In this document: piece by piece, positions 24,068-32,806 of the stretch
How the letters are laid out: every line of letters starts with the position of its first letter
How positions within the stretch are numbered: position 1 is the stretch's first letter
NCBI RefSeq assembly: GCF_013374115.1
Contig: NZ_AP022673.1
Location: 186,001-250,000 of the forward strand
Direction of reading: 5' to 3'
Source: Sphingomonas sp. HMP9
GTDB lineage: Bacteria; Pseudomonadota; Alphaproteobacteria; Sphingomonadales; Sphingomonadaceae
DNA: 64,000 nucleotides
Position numbers and translations under genes: made by a program
The notes under the pieces: model-generated
Told to the model about the DNA's origin: nothing
Databases searched by the model: none
What the model saw: the letters and a program-made list of their open reading frames with translations, nothing else

Positions 24068-25363
24068 ATGGTCTACGAACGCAATACCCGGGATCGTCAG
24101 TCGGGCGATTATTTCGGCCGGCCCAACTCGCAGGATTATGGTCGCGATTTCCGCTCCGATGGGGGTGGATACGCCAGGTCCAGCGCGCGCGAGTATGAAG
24201 CTGCTGGTGAATATGACCGTGACGACAACCGTGGTGGCCGTTCGCAGGCCGATCAGGGGCGTGGCGACCAGGAGCGTGGCGACCAATATAGCCGCGATCA
24301 GGGCGGTCGCGACTATTACGGTGGCCATAATGACCGGTCGCCGCCAACGGGCGGTGATCGCTATGGTCAGTCGCGGTACGGCCAGGGATCGGGCCAGGGC
24401 TATGGCGAGCAGCGTCCGGGGCAGGCCTATGGCCAGCAATCCTCTGGCCAACGCTCTTATGGTCAGCGCAGCCAGGGCTCGGGCGATACCGAGTATCATG
24501 GCAGCTATGCGTCGGACGGGCGTCGCTTCGAGGATGTAGGCCGCAACCGCGACGCGGACGACGACAACCGCCGCGGGGCATCGCGTGGCGATAGCCGTGG
24601 CTATGGCCGCCAGCCGCAGGGCTACGACTATGACGATCGTGGATTTATCGCACGCGCAGGTGACGAGGTCCGCTCGTGGTTCGGTGACGACGAGGCGGAG
24701 CGGCGCCGCGAGGCCGATGCGCGCTATGACGAGCGGTCATACGGCAATGCGGATAACCGCAATCGCTCGTCCAACCCGCACGACGATCACTATCATAGCT
24801 GGCGCAGCACGCAGATCGCGGCGCTCGACCGCGACTATGACGAGTATCGCAACGAGAACCGGTCGAAGTTCGAGAACGAGTTCTCGTCGTGGCGCACCGA
24901 GCGCCAGGGCCAGCGGAGTTCGCTGTCGCAAGTTGCCGAGCATATGGAAGTCGTCGGCTCCGACGGCAGCCATGTCGGCACCGTCGACAAGGTGAAGGGT
25001 GACCGCATCCTGCTGACCAAGAACGACCGCGATGCGGGCGGCGTGCATCACTCGATCCCATCGCGCTGGATCAAGACCGTCGACGGCGAGGTGACGCTGT
25101 CGAAGTCGGCGGACGAAGCCAAGGCGGCGTGGAAGGAAGAGGAGCGCAACTCGGCGATGTTCGAATATGGCGACCGCAGCGGAGGCGACCGCACCGGGGG
25201 CGAACGTACTGGCGCCGACCGTACCGGTGGCGACAAGAAGGACGCCAGTGCAACCGGTTACGCGTCGACCACGCAGGCCGGCAGCACGACCACGACGGGT
25301 GCTTCATCGACCACGGGCACGATGCCGGACACGCTCGGCAAGTCGGGTTCGGGCACGTACTAA
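24068..25363 (+). CDS. SWFGD / DUF2171 domain protein with low-complexity N-terminus
   Basis: The 431-residue hydrophilic protein has three parts. Residues 1-200 are Gly/Arg/Gln/Tyr/Asp-rich and disordered. A conserved segment follows with the SWFGDDEAERRREADARYDE motif and HDDHYHSWRSTQIAALDRDY. A DUF2171 domain (about 290-365) contains HMEVVGSDGSHVGTVDKVKG, DRILLTKND and HHSIPSRWI. The tail has repeated GGDRTGG-like units and Thr/Ser. The ATG has a strong AGGAGG 6 nt upstream. Such proteins are common in sphingomonads and are often linked to stress responses, but function is unproven. A Rho-independent terminator follows. Confidence 0.87.
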   Translation: MVYERNTRDRQSGDYFGRPNSQDYGRDFRSDGGGYARSSAREYEAAGEYDRDDNRGGRSQADQGRGDQERGDQYSRDQGGRDYYGGHNDRSPPTGGDRYGQSRYGQGSGQGYGEQRPGQAYGQQSSGQRSYGQRSQGSGDTEYHGSYASDGRRFEDVGRNRDADDDNRRGASRGDSRGYGRQPQGYDYDDRGFIARAGDEVRSWFGDDEAERRREADARYDERSYGNADNRNRSSNPHDDHYHSWRSTQIAALDRDYDEYRNENRSKFENEFSSWRTERQGQRSSLSQVAEHMEVVGSDGSHVGTVDKVKGDRILLTKNDRDAGGVHHSIPSRWIKTVDGEVTLSKSADEAKAAWKEEERNSAMFEYGDRSGGDRTGGERTGADRTGGDKKDASATGYASTTQAGSTTTTGASSTTGTMPDTLGKSGSGTY

Positions 25364-25410
25364 TCGCATGATGATATCGGTCGGCGTCGCCTGACGCCGG
25401 CCGGCAACGA

Positions 25411-25438
25411 GCCCGGGCGGAGACGTCCGGGCTTTTTT
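25411..25438 (+). terminator. Rho-independent terminator after the SWFGD/DUF2171 gene
   Basis: Stem GCCCGG/CCGGGC with a 10-nt loop is followed directly by TTTTTT. It begins 47 bp after the stop codon. Confidence 0.88.
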
Positions 25439-25504
25439 GCGGGTTGCGCGGAGCATGCGTTTCGCCATACCCAGAATACGAATATTCAAGACAGGAGCAA
25501 AGCT

Positions 25505-26494
25505 ATGGCCCGTGCATGGAGCCTGAAGACTCGTCCGGAAGGCATGCCGAAGCATACCGACTTCGCCATGATCGATCTCGACACGGCGGCGCCGGGCGCT
25601 GGCGAGGTCCGTATCGCCAACCGCTGGCTGTCGGTCGATCCGTACATGCGCGGGCGGATGAACGACGTGAAGAGCTATGTCCCGCCATTCGCGCTGGGCG
25701 AGGCGATGCAGGGCGGCGCGGTCGGCGAAGTGGTCGAGAGCAACGACGACGGCATCAAGGTCGGCGACATGGTGCTGCACATGGCCGGCTGGCGCGACGA
25801 GGCGGTCGTGCCCGCCGCGCAGGTGCAGAAGCTGCCCGCGCTCGACGTGCCACCGCAGGCGTTTCTTGGCCAGCTCGGCATGCCGGGGATGACCGGCTAT
25901 TTCGGGCTGCTCGCGGTCGCCGAGGCCAAGGCGGGCGATACGGTGTTCGTGTCGGCGGCGGCGGGCGCGGTCGGGTCGACCGTGGTGCAGGTCGCCAAGG
26001 CGAAGGGCATGACGGTGATCGGCTCGGCCGGTGGCGCGGAGAAATGCGCGTGGGTAAAGTCGCTCGGGGCGGATGCGGTGATCGACTATAAGGGTGACGT
26101 GCCGGTGGTGAAGGCGCTCGGTCAAGCTGCGCCTAAGGGCATCGACGTGTATTTCGACAATGTCGGCGGCGAGCATCTCGATGCGGCGCTGGCGCACGCC
26201 AATTTGCATGCGCGGTTCGCGATCTGCGGGATGATCGACGTCTATAACAGCGGCGCGGCGACGCAGCTCAAGTATCTTGCGCGGCTGATCGGCAATCGTA
26301 TCCAGATCCGTGGCTTCATCGTCAGCGATTTCATGAGCCGCGCCGACGAGTTCTACAAGGACATGGGCGGCATGCTGACGGCGGGTACGCTGAAGCGGCA
26401 GGAAACCGTCCATGAGGGACTCGAGACGATGCCGGATGCGTTCCTGGGGCTGTTCTCGGGTGGAAATACGGGGAAGATGCTCGTCAAGGTTTGA
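25505..26494 (+). CDS. MDR-family NADP-dependent oxidoreductase (CurA/YncB-like)
   Basis: The 329-residue cytoplasmic enzyme belongs to the zinc-free medium-chain reductases (leukotriene B4 12-hydroxydehydrogenase / CurA type). These reduce the C=C bond of alpha,beta-unsaturated ketones with NADPH. Visible landmarks are SVDPYMRGRMND, MTGYFGLLAVAEAKAGDTVFV, the Rossmann motif SAAAGAVGSTVVQVAK and YFDNVGGEHLDAAL. No structural-zinc cysteines are present. The start has AGGAG upstream. It appears monocistronic, with a terminator before and a family E repeat after. Confidence 0.93.
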   Translation: MARAWSLKTRPEGMPKHTDFAMIDLDTAAPGAGEVRIANRWLSVDPYMRGRMNDVKSYVPPFALGEAMQGGAVGEVVESNDDGIKVGDMVLHMAGWRDEAVVPAAQVQKLPALDVPPQAFLGQLGMPGMTGYFGLLAVAEAKAGDTVFVSAAAGAVGSTVVQVAKAKGMTVIGSAGGAEKCAWVKSLGADAVIDYKGDVPVVKALGQAAPKGIDVYFDNVGGEHLDAALAHANLHARFAICGMIDVYNSGAATQLKYLARLIGNRIQIRGFIVSDFMSRADEFYKDMGGMLTAGTLKRQETVHEGLETMPDAFLGLFSGGNTGKMLVKV

Positions 26495-26505
26495 GTCTGG
26501 CGTTC

Positions 26506-26630
26506 AATCCTCCCCCGCTAGGGGGAGGTGGCGCCGAAGGCGACGGAGGGGGAGGACACGGAACAGGCGTTTCCCTTACCGCCCCCTCCGTCTGGCAAGT
26601 GCCAGCCACCTCCCCCTGGCGGGGGAGGAT
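26506..26630. repeat. Dispersed inverted repeat, family E, copy 2
   Basis: Outer arms cctcccccgctagggggagg and cctccccctggcgggggagg frame the half-site tctggcaagtgccagccacc shared with copies at 1455-1600 and 37551-37676. It lies between the convergent MDR and corA genes. Confidence 0.82.
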
Positions 26631-26653
26631 TAGCGGTCGGGTACCACGCGTCC

Positions 26654-27622
26654 CTACAACCACTTCGCCTGTTTGAACTTCACATACAGCGCGCCGCAGA
26701 CGACCGCGATCACGCCCAGCACGACGAAATACCCGTATTCGGTCTTCAGCTCGGGCATGTTCTCGAAGTTCATGCCGTAGATCCCGGCGATCGCGGTCGG
26801 GACCGCCAGGATCGCGGCCCAGGCGGCGAGCTGGCGGGTGATCGCGCCGGTGCGTTGCTGTTCGAGCAGGTTGCTGAATTCGAACACCGAGGTCAGCACC
26901 TCGCGCAGCCCTTCGACCATCGTCTGGACGCGGCGGACGTGGTCGAGCACGTCGCTGAAATAGGGTTTCGCGTTGCTGTCGACGCACGGCAGGTCGAGCC
27001 GGACGATCTTGCTCGCGACCTCGCCCATCGGCCCGAGGATGCGCTGGAAGCGGATCATTTCGCGGCGCAGGCCGAAGATCCGGACGATCTCGTCGCGACC
27101 CAGGAAGGCGTCGATGGTGCGCTGTTCCATCGCCAGCACCTCGTCCTCGATGCTTTCGACGATCGGCAGATAGCCGTCGACGACGTAGTCGAGGATCGCG
27201 TGGAGCACATAGTCGACGCCGTTGACCAGCAAGGTCGGTGCGGCTTCGAGCTGTTCGCGCAAGGCCTTGTGCGAACGCGCCGAGCCGTGGCGGACGCTGA
27301 TGATATGGCTGTGGCCGACGAAGATAGCGGTCTCGCCATACGCGATCTTGTCGCCCTCGAGTTGGGCGGTGCGCGCGACGACGAACAACTGGTCGCCATA
27401 GACGTCGATTTTGGGCAGCTGGTCCGCCTTGATCGCATCCTCGACCGCGAGCGGGTGGAGGGTATACTGCTCCTGCAACGTCCGCATCTCGTCGTCGCTC
27501 GGGTCGCAAATGCCGATCCAGACGAACTCGGACCGATCCGCCGGGCAATCGACCTTCTCGTCGATCGAGACCGCGCGGACGCGTTTGCCATGGCGATAGA
27601 GATACGCGGCGACGACCGTCAT
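26654..27622 (-). CDS. corA: Magnesium/cobalt transporter CorA
   Basis: CorA is a pentameric inner-membrane channel for Mg2+ uptake. The 322-residue protein has a long cytoplasmic N-terminal domain and two C-terminal membrane helices (about 262-282 and 294-315). The signature YGMNF occurs at the end of the first helix (GIYGMNFENMPE). Family helices such as SVFEFSNLLEQQRTG are visible before the pore. It is convergent with the MDR gene and 38 bp downstream of metQ, but may have its own promoter. Confidence 0.95.
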   Translation of the reverse strand: MTVVAAYLYRHGKRVRAVSIDEKVDCPADRSEFVWIGICDPSDDEMRTLQEQYTLHPLAVEDAIKADQLPKIDVYGDQLFVVARTAQLEGDKIAYGETAIFVGHSHIISVRHGSARSHKALREQLEAAPTLLVNGVDYVLHAILDYVVDGYLPIVESIEDEVLAMEQRTIDAFLGRDEIVRIFGLRREMIRFQRILGPMGEVASKIVRLDLPCVDSNAKPYFSDVLDHVRRVQTMVEGLREVLTSVFEFSNLLEQQRTGAITRQLAAWAAILAVPTAIAGIYGMNFENMPELKTEYGYFVVLGVIAVVCGALYVKFKQAKWL

Positions 27623-27660
27623 GGAGCCTCGGAGTTACACGAACAAGGCTCGCGCCGGTA

Positions 27661-28455
27661 TCAGAACGCCGGCAGCACCGCACCCTGATAATGCTGCTCG
27701 ATGAACGCCTTGGTCGCCGGGCTGCGTAACGCGGCGATCAGTTTGACGACGCGCGGGTCCTTGTCGCCGCCGGGCAGGCCGACGACGAAATTGACATAGG
27801 GGCTGTTCTTGTCCTCGATCGCGAGCGCGTCGCGGACCGGATTGAGCTTCGCGTCGAGCGCGTAATTCGTGTTGATGAGCGCAAGATCGACCTCGCCGAG
27901 CGTGCGGGGCAGGGTGGCGCCCTCCAGTTCCTTGAACTGCAGGTTCCTCGGGTTGGTCGCGATGTCGTTGAGGCTCGAGAGCGGATTGGTCGGGTTCTTG
28001 AGCGTGATCAGCCCGGCCTTTTGCAGCAGCAGCAGCGCGCGGCCGCCGTTGCTCGGCTCGTTCGGAATCGCGACGGTCGCGCCGTTCGGCACCTGTGCGA
28101 TCGTCTTCCACTTGCGCGAATAGGCGCCGAGCGGTTCGACATGGACGCCGGCATAGGGCACCAGATGCGTACCGCGCGAGGCGTTGAATTCGTCGAGATA
28201 CGGCTTGGTCTCGAAATAGCTGACGTCGATCTGCTTCTGCTCGACCTGGAGGTTGGGCTGCACATAATCGTTGAAGACGCGGATCTGGAGGTCGACGCCT
28301 TCCTTGGCGAGCGCGGGCTTGATCGATTCGAGGATCTCGGCATGCGGCACCGCGGTCGCGGCGACGGTCAACGTCTTGCCGTCGTTGGTCTTGGTCCCCC
28401 CGCAGGCGGCGAGCGCGAGCAGCGAGAGCGTGGCGAGCAGGGTGCGGCGGTGCAT
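27661..28455 (-). CDS. metQ: MetQ/NlpA-family substrate-binding lipoprotein
   Basis: This is the periplasmic binding component of a methionine-type ABC importer. The 264-residue protein begins with a lipoprotein signal ending LAAC (Cys18), then the NlpA fold: LTVAATAVPHAEILE, VFNDYVQPNLQVEQKQIDVS, EPSNGGRALLLLQKAGLI and ALINTNYALDAKLNP. These match known MetQ proteins closely. The start MHRRTLLA gives a proper signal peptide. It is the last gene of the ATP-grasp-SfnG-metNI-metQ operon, 8 bp after metI. The ligand may be methionine or another sulfur compound given the operon partners. Confidence 0.92.
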   Translation of the reverse strand: MHRRTLLATLSLLALAACGGTKTNDGKTLTVAATAVPHAEILESIKPALAKEGVDLQIRVFNDYVQPNLQVEQKQIDVSYFETKPYLDEFNASRGTHLVPYAGVHVEPLGAYSRKWKTIAQVPNGATVAIPNEPSNGGRALLLLQKAGLITLKNPTNPLSSLNDIATNPRNLQFKELEGATLPRTLGEVDLALINTNYALDAKLNPVRDALAIEDKNSPYVNFVVGLPGGDKDPRVVKLIAALRSPATKAFIEQHYQGAVLPAF

Positions 28456-28463
28456 GAGGGTTC

Positions 28464-29126
28464 CTAGCGGCGGGTAAAGTGGCGGGCGAGCGCGTCGCCG
28501 GCATATTGGAGGATCTGGACGAGCACGACCAGCAGCACGACGGTGACGACCATGACGTCGGTCTGGAACCGCTGATAGCCGAACCGGATCGCGAGATCGC
28601 CGAGGCCACCCGCACCGACCACGCCGGCCATCGCGGTGAACGACACGAGCGCGACGGCGGTGACGGTGGCGCCTGCGATCAGGCCGGGGAGGGCCTCGGG
28701 GATCAGCGCGCCGGTGACGATCTGGCGCGTGGTCGCGCCCATCGCCTGCACCGCCTCGATCGTCGTGCGGTCGACCTCCTTGAGCGATCCCTCGACGAGG
28801 CGGGCGTAGAAGGGCGCGGCACCGACGACGAGCGGCGGGATCGCGCCGGCGACGCCGAGCGAGGTGCCGACGAGCATGACGGTGAGGGGGATCATCACGA
28901 TCAGCAGGATGATGAACGGCACCGAGCGGAGGATGTTGACGATGATGCCGAGCACGGCGTTGGCGACACGGTTCTGCGACAGGCGGCCTTGTCCGGTGAG
29001 GTAGAGTAGCACGCCGAGCGGAAGGCCGAGCGCGATCGTGAGGATCAGTGATCCGGCGAGCATGATCAGCGTGTCGAGGCACGCCTGGCCGATGTCCGAC
29101 CAGTCGATGTTGGCGAAAAAACTCAT
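28464..29126 (-). CDS. metI: MetI-type ABC transporter permease
   Basis: The 220-residue inner-membrane protein has five hydrophobic helices and the permease EAA-like loop ([20 protein letters not shown]) that contacts the ATPase. The segment [19 protein letters not shown] is highly typical of MetI. It overlaps metN by 4 bp (ATGA) and precedes metQ by 8 bp. Together the three genes form a complete importer. Confidence 0.94.
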   Translation of the reverse strand: MSFFANIDWSDIGQACLDTLIMLAGSLILTIALGLPLGVLLYLTGQGRLSQNRVANAVLGIIVNILRSVPFIILLIVMIPLTVMLVGTSLGVAGAIPPLVVGAAPFYARLVEGSLKEVDRTTIEAVQAMGATTRQIVTGALIPEALPGLIAGATVTAVALVSFTAMAGVVGAGGLGDLAIRFGYQRFQTDVMVVTVVLLVVLVQILQYAGDALARHFTRR

Positions 29127-29857
29127 GCCGCGAGTGCCGCCAGTATGCGCTTCGTCGCCGGATGCTGGGCGTCCGCGAAGATGTCGGTGACCGCGCCCGT
29201 TTCGACGATGCGGCCGCGTTCGAGGACGGCGACGTGGTCGCAGACGTAGCGGACGACGTCCATTTCGTGCGTGATCAGGACGATCGTCAGGCCGAGATCT
29301 CGGTTGAGGTCGCGGAGCAGCGTCAGCACCGAGCGGGTGGTTTCTGGATCCAGCGCGCTCGTCGCCTCGTCGCACAGCAGGATGTCAGGATCGGTGGCCA
29401 GCGCGCGGGCGATGCCGACGCGCTGCTTCTGGCCGCCAGACAGCTGGGCGGGGTATTTGGTGGCCTGGTCGGTCAGGCCGACGCGGTCGAGCAGCGCGGC
29501 GACCTTCGTCTCGCGCTCGGACTTGGCGACGCCGGCCAGCACCAGCGGGAACGCGACGTTTGCGGCTACCGTCCGCGAGGACAGCAGGCCGAAATTCTGG
29601 AAGATCATGCCGATCCGCCGGCGTAGCGTCCTCAGGTCCGCGGACGAGAGCGACGCCACGTCGACGCCATCGACCTCGACGCGGCCCGAACTCGGGCGTT
29701 CGAGCGCGTTGATCAGGCGGATCAACGTCGACTTGCCCGCGCCCGACTGGCCGATCACGCCGAACACGCCGCGCGCCGGGATTTCGAGCGACACGGCGTC
29801 TAGCGCCGCGGCCTCGCTTGCCGGGTAGGTTTTCGTAACGTCTACGAGACGGATCAT
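29123..29857 (-). CDS. metN: MetN-type ABC transporter ATPase lacking the NIL domain
   Basis: This is the nucleotide-binding subunit of the MetNIQ importer. Walker A GQSGAGKS is at residues 36-43, Q-loop FQNFGLL near 86, signature LSGGQ at 139-143, Walker B ILLCDE at 159-164, and the switch His in LITHEMD. The product is only 244 residues. The C-terminal NIL/ACT-like domain of the roughly 340-residue E. coli MetN, which binds methionine and inhibits transport, is absent. Feedback inhibition of that kind is therefore not expected. The start overlaps the monooxygenase stop by 4 bp. Confidence 0.94.
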   Translation of the reverse strand: MIRLVDVTKTYPASEAAALDAVSLEIPARGVFGVIGQSGAGKSTLIRLINALERPSSGRVEVDGVDVASLSSADLRTLRRRIGMIFQNFGLLSSRTVAANVAFPLVLAGVAKSERETKVAALLDRVGLTDQATKYPAQLSGGQKQRVGIARALATDPDILLCDEATSALDPETTRSVLTLLRDLNRDLGLTIVLITHEMDVVRYVCDHVAVLERGRIVETGAVTDIFADAQHPATKRILAALAA

Positions 29858-30870
29858 GCCGAGCCCATGACCTGCACAGCGAACCGCTCCATTTCCTCGG
29901 CCTGCGGGCTCATCTGGAGCAGCAGCAGGTCGAGGCCGGCGGCCTCGTACTCCGCGATACGCTCCTTCAGCTGTTCGGGCGTGCCGACCAGATTGGGGCG
30001 CAGGCCGCGGTTCGAGACCGAATATTCCTGGATCTTCATCTCGCGTTCGAGCTGTGTGCCCGACAGCCACTGGTCGAAATTGGCATAGCCCGCGGGGAGT
30101 TCGGTGACGCTGGTGATGCGCTCGAGTTCGCGCTTCGCCTCGGCCTCGCTGTCGCGGACGATCGCATAGGCGGCCATGCCGTACTGCATCGGTGCGCCGC
30201 CTGCTGCTTCGCGGCGTGCGGCCATGTCGGCGATCTTGGGTGCGATCGCGGCGGCGGGGTCGCCGTGCATGACGTACGCGTCGCACTGCGCGGCGATCAG
30301 CGTCTTGGCCTTCTCGCTCTCGCCGCCGGCATAGACGGTGGGGCGCTTGGCGGGCTTGGGGGCGCAGATCGCCTGTTCGGTGGTGTAGAACTGCCCGGCG
30401 AAGTCGAACCGCTCCTGCGTCCACAGCCCGTCGACCACGGTCAGCCATTCGGCGGTGCGCGCATAGCGATCGTCGTGCTGGTCGAACTGGAGGCCGTACT
30501 GTTTCGCCTCGTCCGCCCACCAGGACGACACGACGTTGAGCGCGAGCCGCCCGCCCGAGATCCGGTCGATGTTCGCCGCCGCCTTGGCGAACAGCGCGGG
30601 GTGGTGGAAGTTCGGGCGGACCGCGACCATCAGTTCGATGCTGTCGGTCACCGCAGCCAGCGCCGCCGCGGTCGACCACGCATCGAGCGCGGGCTGTTCG
30701 AGGCCCTTGATATCGTTCAGGTTCAGCTCGGCGATCAGCGTCAAGTCGTAGCCCCAGCGCTCGGCGTTCTGCGTCAGCGCCTTGGTATAGGCCCAGCTCG
30801 CCTCCATACCCTCGTCGGGGACGTTGCGAAGCCAGCCGCCGAAGACGGGAGTCCAGTAACCGTAGCGCAT
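29854..30870 (-). CDS. sfnG: SfnG-like flavin-dependent monooxygenase (LLM class)
   Basis: The 338-residue enzyme is a bacterial luciferase-like flavoprotein. The opening [16 protein letters not shown], then [51 protein letters not shown] and [13 protein letters not shown], matches dimethylsulfone monooxygenase SfnG as I recall it. SfnG uses FMNH2 and O2 to release methanesulfinate. Other two-component sulfonate monooxygenases are related, so substrate is not certain. Coupling by overlapping stop/start codons to an ATP-grasp gene upstream and metN downstream fits uptake and use of organosulfur compounds. Confidence 0.85.
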   Translation of the reverse strand: MRYGYWTPVFGGWLRNVPDEGMEASWAYTKALTQNAERWGYDLTLIAELNLNDIKGLEQPALDAWSTAAALAAVTDSIELMVAVRPNFHHPALFAKAAANIDRISGGRLALNVVSSWWADEAKQYGLQFDQHDDRYARTAEWLTVVDGLWTQERFDFAGQFYTTEQAICAPKPAKRPTVYAGGESEKAKTLIAAQCDAYVMHGDPAAAIAPKIADMAARREAAGGAPMQYGMAAYAIVRDSEAEAKRELERITSVTELPAGYANFDQWLSGTQLEREMKIQEYSVSNRGLRPNLVGTPEQLKERIAEYEAAGLDLLLLQMSPQAEEMERFAVQVMGSA

Positions 30871-31775
30871 CAGCGGGCCTTCTCGATCTGTTCGACCAGG
30901 TAATCGACGAGCCGGTCGTGCGGGTCCCAGCCGAGGACGTCCAAGGGCTTGGCGACGAAGTTGGACAGCGCGTTGATGTCGTAGAAGCGCGCTACGCCGT
31001 CGCGGTCGTCGATCATCACCTCTACCCCGCCGACGTCGAGATCGACCGCGCGGACGATCGCTTCGGCGGCGTCGCGCAGGGTCGGCGAGGGCTCGACCGC
31101 GGCCATGCTGATGCCCGATCCGGGGACGACGCACGCATCCGCGGGACAGAGATCGAACGCGCCGCCGCCCGCGACCTCGATCGCGTAGAGGAATTTGCGG
31201 TCGAGCGTCTCGATCCGGGTGATCGCACCGTCGCGGACGGGGACATATTCCTGGACCAGCAACACGCCGTCGACGCTGCTCGGCAGGCCGTTATCGGCCG
31301 CGGCGGTGCGGAGCTCCTCGAGGCTGTCGAAGCGGATGATGCCCGCGCCCGATCCGCCGATGTTCGCCTTCACGACCAGCGGGAAGCGCAGCGTCTGCGC
31401 GGCGGGGACGACGTCGGCGGCGCGGTGGACGACGCGCGTCTCGGGGATCGCGAGCCCGAGCGACGCGATCAGCGACAATTGGCGCGCCTTGGATGCGTCG
31501 ATCGCGAGCACGTCGGCGCCGTTGATCACGCGCGCTCCGGTGCGGCGCCAGTGGTCGAGCATCGCCATCGTGTCGAAGATCGGATGCTCGTCGTTGCGCA
31601 GGAAGCTCGACATCGCGATGCGGTTGAACACCACGCGGCCGGGAGCGGTCTGGTCCGCGGGGTTCCAGCATCCGTCGGGCGTGGCGCGCGAGAAGTCGAC
31701 GCCGCGGCGATCGAGCGCGGCGAACAGCGGTTCGAACCAGAGCGGGTGCTCGTAGAGAATGGCGAGATCGGTCAT
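30870..31775 (-). CDS. ATP-grasp domain protein (RimK-like)
   Basis: The 301-residue protein has an N-terminal pre-ATP-grasp region and an ATP-grasp fold with [16 protein letters not shown] (the phosphate-gripping loop and Lys), [10 protein letters not shown], a metal-site segment [13 protein letters not shown], and [14 protein letters not shown]. Such enzymes form amide or peptide bonds via acyl-phosphates; RimK-type members add amino acids to proteins or small molecules. The substrate is unknown. It begins the operon leading to SfnG and MetNIQ, sharing one base with the next start. That suggests it processes a sulfur compound, which is inference. Confidence 0.83.
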   Translation of the reverse strand: MTDLAILYEHPLWFEPLFAALDRRGVDFSRATPDGCWNPADQTAPGRVVFNRIAMSSFLRNDEHPIFDTMAMLDHWRRTGARVINGADVLAIDASKARQLSLIASLGLAIPETRVVHRAADVVPAAQTLRFPLVVKANIGGSGAGIIRFDSLEELRTAAADNGLPSSVDGVLLVQEYVPVRDGAITRIETLDRKFLYAIEVAGGGAFDLCPADACVVPGSGISMAAVEPSPTLRDAAEAIVRAVDLDVGGVEVMIDDRDGVARFYDINALSNFVAKPLDVLGWDPHDRLVDYLVEQIEKAR

Positions 31776-31846
31776 CGTTCGACGGATACGCATTGCGTGC
31801 GGACGTGCAAACCCAAGCAAAACTTTGCGGTGGGCAATCTCGCATC

Positions 31847-31871
31847 GTTCTCGGCTGATGTTCTCGGCTGA
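31847..31871. repeat. 13-bp tandem repeat in a divergent promoter region
   Basis: GTTCTCGGCTGA occurs twice (31847-31858 and 31860-31871) between the divergent ATP-grasp and cyclophilin genes. Nearby, GCAAAACTTTGC at 31817-31828 is a short perfect dyad. Either could be an operator. Confidence 0.5.
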
Positions 31872-31901
31872 CAGCGCGCGTTTGGCGCGGTAGCCTCGGC
31901 C

Positions 31902-32543
31902 ATGATCTTGAAAACACTTGGCGCGTCGCTCGTCCTTCTCTGTGCCGTTGCCGGTTCGGCGCAAACCGTAGCGCCGGCGGCACCCGCAACGCCCGTTCCG
32001 GCCGAGGCTGTGCCTGCGGCGACCGTTTCGATCGTGATGACGACGAGCGAGGGGGTGATCACGCTGGCGCTGGAGAAGGATCGTGCGCCGCTGACGACCG
32101 CCAATTTCCTGCGCTATGTCGACCAGAAGCGGCTCGATGGGGTCACGTTCTACCGCGCAATGAAGCTCGGCGCGGAGTCTGGGTTGATCCAGGGCGGGCC
32201 GCAGGGCGATCCGAAGCGTATCCTGAAGCCTGTTCCGCACGAGCCGACGACGACCACCGGCCTGTCGCATGTCGACGGCACCATCTCGCTCGCGCGGTTT
32301 GCGCCGGGGAGCGCGACGGCGGACTTTTTCATCACGGTCGGGCCGGTGCTGTCGTTGGACGCGAACCCGGCGGGAACTGGGGACACCGCTGGGTTTGCGG
32401 CGTTCGGGCATGTGGTTGAGGGAATGGACGTGGTGAAGCGCATTCTTGCTGCGCCGACCTCGCCGACGGCTGGGGTGGGGGTGATGAAGGGTCAGATGAT
32501 CGCCGCGCCGGTTAAGGTGCTGACGGTTCGGCGGGTTAAGTAG
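31902..32543 (+). CDS. Secreted cyclophilin-type peptidylprolyl isomerase
   Basis: The 213-residue protein has a signal peptide (about residues 1-21), an Ala/Pro-rich linker and a cyclophilin domain from about residue 42. Landmarks are EGVITLALEKDRAPLTTANFLRYV, the active-site-like FYRAM, LIQGGPQGD, GTISLARFAPGSATADFFI and FAAFGHVVEGMDVVK. It should catalyse prolyl cis-trans isomerisation during folding in the periplasm. The active-site Arg in FYR is present. It is divergent from the sulfur operon. Confidence 0.92.
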   Translation: MILKTLGASLVLLCAVAGSAQTVAPAAPATPVPAEAVPAATVSIVMTTSEGVITLALEKDRAPLTTANFLRYVDQKRLDGVTFYRAMKLGAESGLIQGGPQGDPKRILKPVPHEPTTTTGLSHVDGTISLARFAPGSATADFFITVGPVLSLDANPAGTGDTAGFAAFGHVVEGMDVVKRILAAPTSPTAGVGVMKGQMIAAPVKVLTVRRVK

Positions 32544-32560
32544 GGGTTCCGTTTCCGTTT

Positions 32561-32664
32561 CCACCCCGGCGAAGGCCGGGGCCCAATTGGCAAGGCTGAA
32601 GTAACGGTACGCCGCCCTCAGTTAGCGACGTCCCCCAGTTGGGCCCCGGCCTTCGCCGGGGTGG
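32561..32664. repeat. Dispersed inverted repeat, family A, intact copy
   Basis: Arms ccccggcgaaggccggggcc and gggccccggccttcgccggg enclose a variable centre. Copies occur at 40534-40637 and 57763-57868, and a diverged one at 6885-6988. It begins 17 bp after the cyclophilin stop. Confidence 0.88.
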
Positions 32665-32693
32665 TGTGGGAGGGTTACTCCTCCCCAAAATGT

Positions 32694-32745
32694 ATCCCCG
32701 CAAAGGCGGGGACCCAGACTGGGCTCCCGCCTTCGCGGGAGAACA
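32694..32745. repeat. Dispersed palindrome, family B
   Basis: Left arm ccccgcaaaggcggggaccc and right arm gggctcccgccttcgcggga surround cagactg. It directly follows a family A element, the same A-B pairing seen at 40534-40799 (order B-A at 6791-6988). Confidence 0.82.
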
Positions 32746-32806
32746 AGAGGGAGCAGGAAACAGGGATGCGAGGGCGTCGACCGATAGCGGCCGTCGCGCG
32801 CAGCCC

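Noticed and set aside
31776..31860. SAM-type riboswitch before the sulfur operon
   Set aside because: I could not fit the conserved SAM-II or SAM/SAH pseudoknot elements to this short spacer; only a weak CCCA/TGGG hairpin and repeats are seen.
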